A stretch of 14,916 bases of DNA from Firmicutes bacterium UBA3910 (GTDB taxonomy: Bacteria > Bacillota > Limnochordia > Darwinibacteriales > Darwinibacteriaceae), in NCBI GenBank assembly GCA_002391465.1, contig DGFC01000164.1, forward strand, positions 7,660 through 22,575, given 5' to 3'. The first letter of the stretch is position 1. Every line of letters begins with the position of its first letter. The notes beneath the pieces are model-generated. The model was given only the letters and a program-made list of their open reading frames with translations, did not search any database and was not told the origin of the DNA. A program made the position numbers and the translations under genes. Shown here one piece after another: positions 9,307 through 14,916 of the stretch.

Positions 9307-10218
9307 ATGAGGCGCATCGTAAGTGTGAGCATCGGCTCTTCCCTCAGGGACAGTAAAGCGGTTGTAAACGTCCGCGGTGAAGATTTTTCCATTGAAAGAA
9401 TCGGCACAGATGGTGACATTGACAGAGCGATTAAGATGATTGAGGAGCTCGATGGCCAAGTGGCAGCCTTCGGCATGGGTGGCATTGACCTTTACTTAAG
9501 CGCCGGTAACCGCCGTTACATTTTGCGCGAGGCGAAACGAATCGCCCGGGCAGCCAAGGTTACGCCCATTGTGGACGGCTCAGGCCTCAAGAACACCCTT
9601 GAGCGCAGGGCGATCGAGACCTTGGTCAGGGAAGCCCCGGAAATGTTCGAGGGCAAACGGGTGCTGCTCACCTGCGCTCTGGATCGTTTCGGTATGGCCC
9701 AGGCCCTGGCCGAGATCGGCTGCGAAGTACTCTACGGTGATTTCCTCTTTGCCCTAGATCTAGATGTGCCCATCTACAGTCTCAAGGCTATGGAACGGGT
9801 GGTAAGGGTATTAGCACCTTTAGCGGTACAGCTGCCCTTTAAATGGCTCTATCCCATCGGTAAGAAACAGGAAGATAAGCCTAAAGCGGTTAAATTCGCT
9901 AAGTACTATGAGTGGGCGGACATTATTGCCGGCGATTACCATCAGATCCGCAAATACATGCCGGAGAATTTGGCCGGCAAAACACTGATAACCAATACCA
10001 TCACCCCCGGTGACGTTGAGTTTCTGCGGGAACGCAGCGTGCGGGAGTTGATCACAACTACGCCCAATATTGACGGTCGTTCCTTTGGCACGAATGTAAT
10101 GGAAGGCCTGCTTGTCACGTTGATTGACAAGCCTCCCGCCGAAATTACTGCTGCAGATTACAACCAGATTCTAGACGAACTGGGTTTAGTTCCACGGAGG
10201 GAATTGTTGGGCGCTTAA
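9307..10218 (+). CDS. Conserved alpha/beta protein, often auto-named quinate 5-dehydrogenase
   Basis: 303 residues, cytosolic, no membrane segment. From memory, homologues in clostridia carry the automatic name 'quinate 5-dehydrogenase', usually next to an HTH regulator and near greA/lysS. The sequence does not show the hallmarks of the shikimate/quinate dehydrogenase family: no SxS substrate motif, no NVTxPxK and no glycine-rich GAGGxx loop. What is visible is an alpha/beta fold with AAFGMGGIDLYL (53-64), PIVDGSGLKNTLERR (87-101), KRVLLTCALDRFGMAQAL (117-134), WADIIAGDYHQIRKYMP (203-219) and TTPNIDGRSFGTNVMEG (251-267). The function is therefore open. ATG 9307 has AAAGGAG at 9292-9298 and follows the regulator gene by 3 bp. 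Confidence 0.75.
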   Translation: MRRIVSVSIGSSLRDSKAVVNVRGEDFSIERIGTDGDIDRAIKMIEELDGQVAAFGMGGIDLYLSAGNRRYILREAKRIARAAKVTPIVDGSGLKNTLERRAIETLVREAPEMFEGKRVLLTCALDRFGMAQALAEIGCEVLYGDFLFALDLDVPIYSLKAMERVVRVLAPLAVQLPFKWLYPIGKKQEDKPKAVKFAKYYEWADIIAGDYHQIRKYMPENLAGKTLITNTITPGDVEFLRERSVRELITTTPNIDGRSFGTNVMEGLLVTLIDKPPAEITAADYNQILDELGLVPRRELLGA

Positions 10219-10270
10219 TTTAGCTGGAGATAAGCCTCTGTTAGTGGGCTTGGGAAGGGGATGAGCATTC

Positions 10271-10299
10271 TTGACATCCCTTTTCTTGTTACTTATAAT
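10271..10299 (+). promoter_or_regulatory. Perfect sigma-A promoter of greA–lysS
   Basis: TTGACA (10271-10276), a 17-nt spacer, TATAAT (10294-10299): 12 of 12 consensus bases with optimal spacing. Transcription should start near 10306, giving a leader of about 100 nt before greA. Confidence 0.93.
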
Positions 10300-10312
10300 A
10301 GATGGAGCATTG

Positions 10313-10380
10313 CGGAAGATTTGTAGATACCGAAGTTGTTTTCTACCTGGGAGGGTATTATCTAGTTCACAAATCTTTTG
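10313..10380 (+). promoter_or_regulatory. Structured 5' leader of greA
   Basis: AAGATTTGT (10316-10324) is fully complementary to ACAAATCTT (10369-10377). G-U and C-G pairs extend this outward to 10313/10380. TAGATA (10324-10329) can pair with TATCTA (10359-10364), competing only for base 10324. The outer helix ends about 12 bases before the AAAGGGA binding site of greA. No known riboswitch class is recognised and there is no strong T-tract. It could be a cis-regulatory RNA or an attenuating leader, and this is inferred from base pairing only. Confidence 0.5.
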
Positions 10381-10407
10381 AACTGTAATTGAAAGGGACT
10401 GAAGCGG

Positions 10408-10887
10408 ATGACCGATAAAGAAGTGTATCTAACCCCGGAGGGTTTGAAAAAGCTAGAAGCAGAACTGGAGTTTTTAAAGACAGTAAAAAGGCGTGAGGTA
10501 GCGGAACGGATTAGGGTCTCGCTGGAGTTTGGCGACATCAGTGAGAACGCTGAGTACGATAACGCCAAAGAAGAACAAGCATTCATTGAAGGTAGAATCT
10601 TAACACTGGAAAAGTTACTGCGTAACGCCAAGCTTATTGAACCCAACGAGGATGAGGACGAGGCTGTCGTCTCCTTAGGCAAAATGATTACACTACGGGA
10701 TCTGGAAACATCTGAAGTCTTTGAATACCAGCTGGTGGGGTCGGCTGAGGCCAACCCGGCTGAAGCTAAAATCAGCAACGAATCCCCAGTGGGTCGGGCT
10801 ATTATCGGTAAGATGCCCGGGGCCATTGTGGAAGTGGAGGTACTGGACGGTACACTTCGCTACGAGATTGTGAAAGTTGCCAGATAA
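10408..10887 (+). CDS. greA: Transcription elongation factor GreA
   Basis: 159 residues, standard length. It enters the RNA polymerase secondary channel and stimulates cleavage of backtracked RNA. The N-terminal coiled coil (about 8-75) carries the tip motif FGDISENAEYDNAKEEQAF, with catalytic acidic residues D43 and E46. The C-terminal FKBP-like domain (about 82-159) has the conserved ISNESPVGRAIIGKMPGA region. ATG 10408 has AAAGGGA (10392-10398) upstream. The gene is first in an operon with lysS (15-bp gap), transcribed from the perfect promoter at 10271-10299. Confidence 0.97.
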   Translation: MTDKEVYLTPEGLKKLEAELEFLKTVKRREVAERIRVSLEFGDISENAEYDNAKEEQAFIEGRILTLEKLLRNAKLIEPNEDEDEAVVSLGKMITLRDLETSEVFEYQLVGSAEANPAEAKISNESPVGRAIIGKMPGAIVEVEVLDGTLRYEIVKVAR

Positions 10888-12399
<1,512 letters not shown>

Positions 12400-12408
12400 C
12401 CCACACGG

Positions 12409-13494
12409 CTATTTCAAGCGGCGCCGGCCGAACCGGCCCGCCATACGTTTCCAGGCGGCTGAAAAGCCGCCTGAATTGATCACGAAGAAAACAACTGCCC
12501 CCGCACTGACAAAGGCCACGAGCCCATAGATGCTGCGGCGGGCAGTTTTGTTTTGCTCCGAACCCGCCGCCTCAGCAGTGGGTCCGTAAAAGTACAAATC
12601 GACCACTTCTGCAAAGAGGCTGATCCCCCGCTCCGCAGCGGAGCGATTGTTGGTGTGGGCACCTGCCTCTAAGAGCAGGCTTAAGGGGGAGAGGTCTTGG
12701 TTGTAATTGCCCCGGCCGAAATAAATACCCTTAATAAGTCCGGGGTAGAGCTCATCGCCGATCTTCTTGAGGGATTGGGCGTACTGCCGGTTCAAACTCA
12801 AATTCTGGTTTTGCCTGCCCACCACGAACTGGACGCTGGTCACCCATTCGTCGTTGAGCTGGACGGCGTAATAGTGTTGGGGAGCCGCATCTCGATGCAC
12901 ATCGAAAATGGCGTCCGGCTCCTTAGACAGCAGTTCCAGCACCGTTTCCCTGGAGCGCCGGTAGGCCCCCCGATCGTGGGGGAGATGGAGCTGCTCAGAG
13001 TACTCAATTTTGATGCCTCGCTCCTGCAATGCTTTGGCGAAAGCTTTACCCACTTGATGGATGCCACCTTTACCGTTGATGCTGTCTGTGCCATCGGTGG
13101 GAACGTAACTTTCCGCGTTATGGGTATGGTAAATCGCCATAGTCCCCTTCTCCGCCTTGGCAGCGCGTAAGCCCAGCGCTTTACGCAGTTCGGTAAGGGG
13201 AACGACCTCCAGTTCTACCTCTCCCACAAATTCCGTTCTGGCAATCCCCGCTTCAGCGTCTACCTCAATTACCTCATAGAGTCGATTCTGACTGTCTAGG
13301 TACTGATCTTCCACATAGACCATGCGGCCCGTCTCCAGTAGTACCTCCCCGTCCGGATCTAGGATAGTGTAGTACTGGCCACTGGGAAGGAAGCCCCCCC
13401 AGTCATCGTCCGAGTCTGCCAAGGCAGTCCCAAATAGATTGATTACAAACAAGAGGATAAGGAAGGGGATTAACTCATACCTATTCAGAATCAT
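12409..13494 (-). CDS. SpoIIP-like sporulation peptidoglycan hydrolase
   Basis: 361 residues, stage II sporulation protein P family: a cell-wall amidase/endopeptidase that works with SpoIID and SpoIIM in engulfment. The N-terminal signal peptide (core about 9-22, likely cut after ALA 24-26) is followed by a beta-rich region and the catalytic domain (about 115-305): IYHTHNAESY with H123, H125 and E128; GGIHQVGKAFAKAL; GAYRRSRETV; FDVHRDA (197-203); YNQDLS (264-269); and E276 in LLLEAGAHTN. A second membrane segment near the C-terminus (about 322-341) and a basic tail (GRFGRRRLK) suggest an outside enzyme held by a C-terminal anchor. The ATG at 13494 overlaps the DUF1614-like gene by 14 bp; its AGGGAGG site is only 2 bp away, so the exact start is uncertain. 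It may be a paralogue of the main SpoIIP. Confidence 0.9.
   Translation of the reverse strand: MILNRYELIPFLILLFVINLFGTALADSDDDWGGFLPSGQYYTILDPDGEVLLETGRMVYVEDQYLDSQNRLYEVIEVDAEAGIARTEFVGEVELEVVPLTELRKALGLRAAKAEKGTMAIYHTHNAESYVPTDGTDSINGKGGIHQVGKAFAKALQERGIKIEYSEQLHLPHDRGAYRRSRETVLELLSKEPDAIFDVHRDAAPQHYYAVQLNDEWVTSVQFVVGRQNQNLSLNRQYAQSLKKIGDELYPGLIKGIYFGRGNYNQDLSPLSLLLEAGAHTNNRSAAERGISLFAEVVDLYFYGPTAEAAGSEQNKTARRSIYGLVAFVSAGAVVFFVINSGGFSAAWKRMAGRFGRRRLK
12452..12473. other. Perfect hairpin inside the 3' end of the SpoIIP-like gene
   Basis: CAGGCGGCT (12452-12460), loop GAAA, AGCCGCCTG (12465-12473): a 9-bp GC-rich stem with a GNRA tetraloop on the plus strand, 53 bp past the lysS stop. No T-tract follows on either strand, so it is not a classic terminator. 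It may block or stabilise the lysS transcript, or merely reflect the codons for GGFSAA. Confidence 0.5.
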
Positions 13495-14119
13495 CGCCTC
13501 CCTGTTCGGTTAAGGTGCCTTTGTGCAGAAACTCCCGCACCTCACCAATCACCTCAGCGATAAATACCGCCAGGAAGGGGCAGATTACCGCGCTTGAGAA
13601 CATACCTCCGCTGCCCAGGACAATGGGTTGGTTGATGCCCTGCACGAGAAGTTGGATAAAGGCGACCAAATCGGCCAGGAAAACACCTAAAATGCCCGCG
13701 ATAAAAGCACCCCGGCGGGAGCGGTTCCAGAGGTAGGCGAGGAGCCCGGCGAATATACCGGCGCTGAAGACCGGGTCCAAAAGCCCCGGATCGGGGGGCA
13801 GCACCTTGTCTGTTATGACCACTAATAGCGCTGTCGCCAAGCTGATGCCCAGGGCACTAGCACTTTCCCTTGGAGATGTGGTTAGGAGGAGATAGGCCGC
13901 GATACCAAGCAGCGCCACCGAACCCAAATTCACCCTGAGGTGAAGACCGAGGTTGATGGTAGGGAAGAAGTGTCCGGCGATCATGGCTGCCAGGATGAGT
14001 AGGGCGGCCGTATCGGTTAATCGCATGCGGTCCAAGACCCTTTGTCCCAGTCCGAGGAAGATGAGGATACTTACTAGTGCAAGGAGAAAAACACTGGTGA
14101 AAGGCTGGATCTGATTCAC
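13481..14119 (-). CDS. DUF1614-like polytopic membrane protein
   Basis: 212 residues with about seven hydrophobic segments: near 10-25, 38-55, 62-80, 84-103, 118-131, 138-160 and 168-195. The C-terminal half, with Gly-rich GAFIAGILGVFLADL and IVLGSGGMFSSAVICPFLAV, resembles DUF1614 proteins as I remember them. The function is unknown. The GTG start at 14119 has only a weak AAGAAGG site. Its 3' end overlaps the SpoIIP-like gene by 14 bp, so the two are almost certainly co-translated, which suggests a role in the same sporulation or envelope process. It starts 31 bp after the terminator of the AI-2E-like gene. Confidence 0.72.
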   Translation of the reverse strand: MNQIQPFTSVFLLALVSILIFLGLGQRVLDRMRLTDTAALLILAAMIAGHFFPTINLGLHLRVNLGSVALLGIAAYLLLTTSPRESASALGISLATALLVVITDKVLPPDPGLLDPVFSAGIFAGLLAYLWNRSRRGAFIAGILGVFLADLVAFIQLLVQGINQPIVLGSGGMFSSAVICPFLAVFIAEVIGEVREFLHKGTLTEQGGDDSE

Positions 14120-14149
14120 CTTCTTGTCTCTAGACTAGTTTTAGTTTAC

Positions 14150-14178
14150 AAAAAAACCCCCGTAATATACACGGGGGT
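14150..14178 (-). terminator. Intrinsic terminator of the AI-2E/YtvI-like gene
   Basis: On the minus strand ACCCCCGT (14178-14171) pairs with ACGGGGGT (14163-14156) around a 7-nt loop, followed by a run of T (7 A on the plus strand, 14150-14156). It is a clear rho-independent terminator, 18 bp after the stop codon region of the gene ending at 14196. Confidence 0.93.
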
Positions 14179-14195
14179 GGGAGGACATGGGAGGT

Positions 14196-14897
14196 CTACT
14201 CCTGGAACGGTGGGAATTTGAACAGGCCCGATAGGGTGGCTGCTCTGATTAAAATGGCGATGAGGGGTCCCACAAAGATGCCCCAAACACCGAAGAAGAC
14301 GATGCCGCCATAGATAGCCATGAGCATTAGGAGGGGATGGATACCCACCGAGTCGCCCATGATCTTAGGTTCGGAGAGTTGTCTTACTGCAAAAATTACC
14401 AAGTACAGAATTGTCAGATAAACCGCCCGATCGGTGGAACCCATAATTACGTTTACAGCGACCCATGGGGTAAACATGATTCCCGGGCCCACAACCGGAA
14501 TATTGTCCAGAATCCCGATTAAAATGGCTATGAGGAGCCAATAACGGGTGCCGATTAAGAACAGACCAACACCTGCAATCACTGTGGATATAATCAGCAT
14601 CAGCAAGCGCCCTTTGACAAATCCCAAAAGGTCAGTGGCAACTAACTTCCTGGTGTGTCCCACCTGGCCCCTAAAACGGGGAGGAACGAAATTCATCAGC
14701 GTATCCAGGATCAAATCCTTGTCCCTGGCTATAAAAAAGGTGGAGACTAAACTGATTAAGCTTACAACAACGAAAACGGGAAGGCTGGTGAATGCCGCCA
14801 GCACCTTATTGATCAGGTCCCTTGTCCCCGTTTCCAGTACAACCAAGAAGTCCTGTACACTGCGTTGAATATTGAGGCTGACAATGGGGGGCAGGGC
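14196..14897 (-). CDS. AI-2E-family membrane protein, YtvI-like, N-terminus missing
   Basis: The 233 genuine residues form the C-terminal part of an AI-2E/YtvI-type permease-like protein. Membrane segments are separated by FFIARDKDLILDTLMNF, followed by the family's signature region: GILDNIPVVGPGI, the TPWVAV segment, VRQLSEPKIMGDSVGIHPLL and the last segments FGVWGIFVGPLIAILIRA. Related proteins include YtvI, a sporulation membrane protein, and AI-2/Na+/H+ antiporter-type transporters; the substrate here cannot be told. The proximity of a SpoIIP-like gene favours the YtvI reading, weakly. The protein is cut by the contig end: the first real codon is Ala (14897-14895). The apparent start GTG at 14912 and the residues MYKRQ come from the sequencing adapter. 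Confidence 0.87.
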   Translation of the reverse strand, partial: ALPPIVSLNIQRSVQDFLVVLETGTRDLINKVLAAFTSLPVFVVVSLISLVSTFFIARDKDLILDTLMNFVPPRFRGQVGHTRKLVATDLLGFVKGRLLMLIISTVIAGVGLFLIGTRYWLLIAILIGILDNIPVVGPGIMFTPWVAVNVIMGSTDRAVYLTILYLVIFAVRQLSEPKIMGDSVGIHPLLMLMAIYGGIVFFGVWGIFVGPLIAILIRAATLSGLFKFPPFQE

Positions 14898-14916
14898 CTG
14901 TCTCTTATACACATCT
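14898..14916. other. Nextera transposon-end adapter sequence (artefact)
   Basis: The last 19 bases, CTGTCTCTTATACACATCT, are identical to the Tn5/Nextera mosaic-end adapter used in library preparation. They are not genomic and should be trimmed; on the minus strand they encode the false peptide (V/M)YKRQ. Confidence 0.97.

Noticed and set aside
10232..10251. AAGCC/GGCTT hairpin after the 303-residue gene, possible terminator
   Set aside because: Only 5-6 bp with an 8-10 nt loop and no T-tract.
10302..10388. A 28-codon open frame (starting MEHCGRF) in the greA leader, a possible leader peptide
   Set aside because: Its ATG lies upstream of the expected transcription start (about 10306) and it has no ribosome binding site, so translation is unlikely.
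14130..14175. Possible sporulation sigma-E-like promoter on the minus strand before the DUF1614-like gene
   Set aside because: The GTATATT in the terminator loop resembles a -35, but no convincing -10 follows at proper spacing.

Overview
The window is a 14.9-kb contig end from a bacterial chromosome, most likely an endospore-forming member of the Bacillota (Clostridia- or Limnochordia-like). Three things point there: the housekeeping order argS–pyrG–fba–rho–M23 peptidase–rpmE, which resembles the argS/pyrG/fba/rho/rpmE neighbourhood of spore-forming Bacillota; strong AGGAGG-type ribosome binding sites with frequent GTG/TTG starts; and a SpoIIP-type sporulation hydrolase plus a YtvI-like membrane protein. 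G+C looks moderate by eye. Nothing suggests a phage, plasmid, IS element or CRISPR array. The assignment below the phylum is a guess.

Left half, plus strand (1–7722): the last codons of argS; a DUF624/YesL-like membrane protein that overlaps pyrG by 4 bp; pyrG (CTP synthase); a DUF151 bifunctional-nuclease-type protein; a small secreted protein of unknown function; a cysteine-rich probable zinc protein; fba (class II aldolase); rho; a LysM–M23 cell-wall peptidase; and rpmE with its own promoter and terminator. The most striking point is that the glutaminase nucleophile of CTP synthase is Ala380 instead of Cys, while the rest of the glutaminase site is intact. An ammonia-dependent enzyme is the simplest reading.

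Middle, plus strand (7780–12399): a dus tRNA-dihydrouridine synthase; then an HTH regulator and a Rossmann-like partner of uncertain function, which share one promoter whose start region carries two tandem palindromes (a candidate operator). Next come greA and lysS behind a perfect TTGACA–17–TATAAT promoter and a structured leader of about 100 nt.

Right part, minus strand (12409–14897): a SpoIIP-like amidase convergent with lysS, an overlapping upstream DUF1614-like membrane protein, and a truncated AI-2E/YtvI-like membrane protein with its own terminator. The last 19 bases (14898–14916) are the Nextera transposon-end adapter, not genome, so the apparent N-terminus of that protein (MYKRQ) is an artefact.

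A recurring layout is a strong hairpin, terminator-like in most cases, placed immediately before a start codon with little or no room for a new promoter (before the 2951 gene, rho, dus and the DUF1614-like gene). Their expression may depend on readthrough or attenuation. There is no gene-free stretch longer than 300 bases; the longest (10219–10407) holds the greA promoter and leader.
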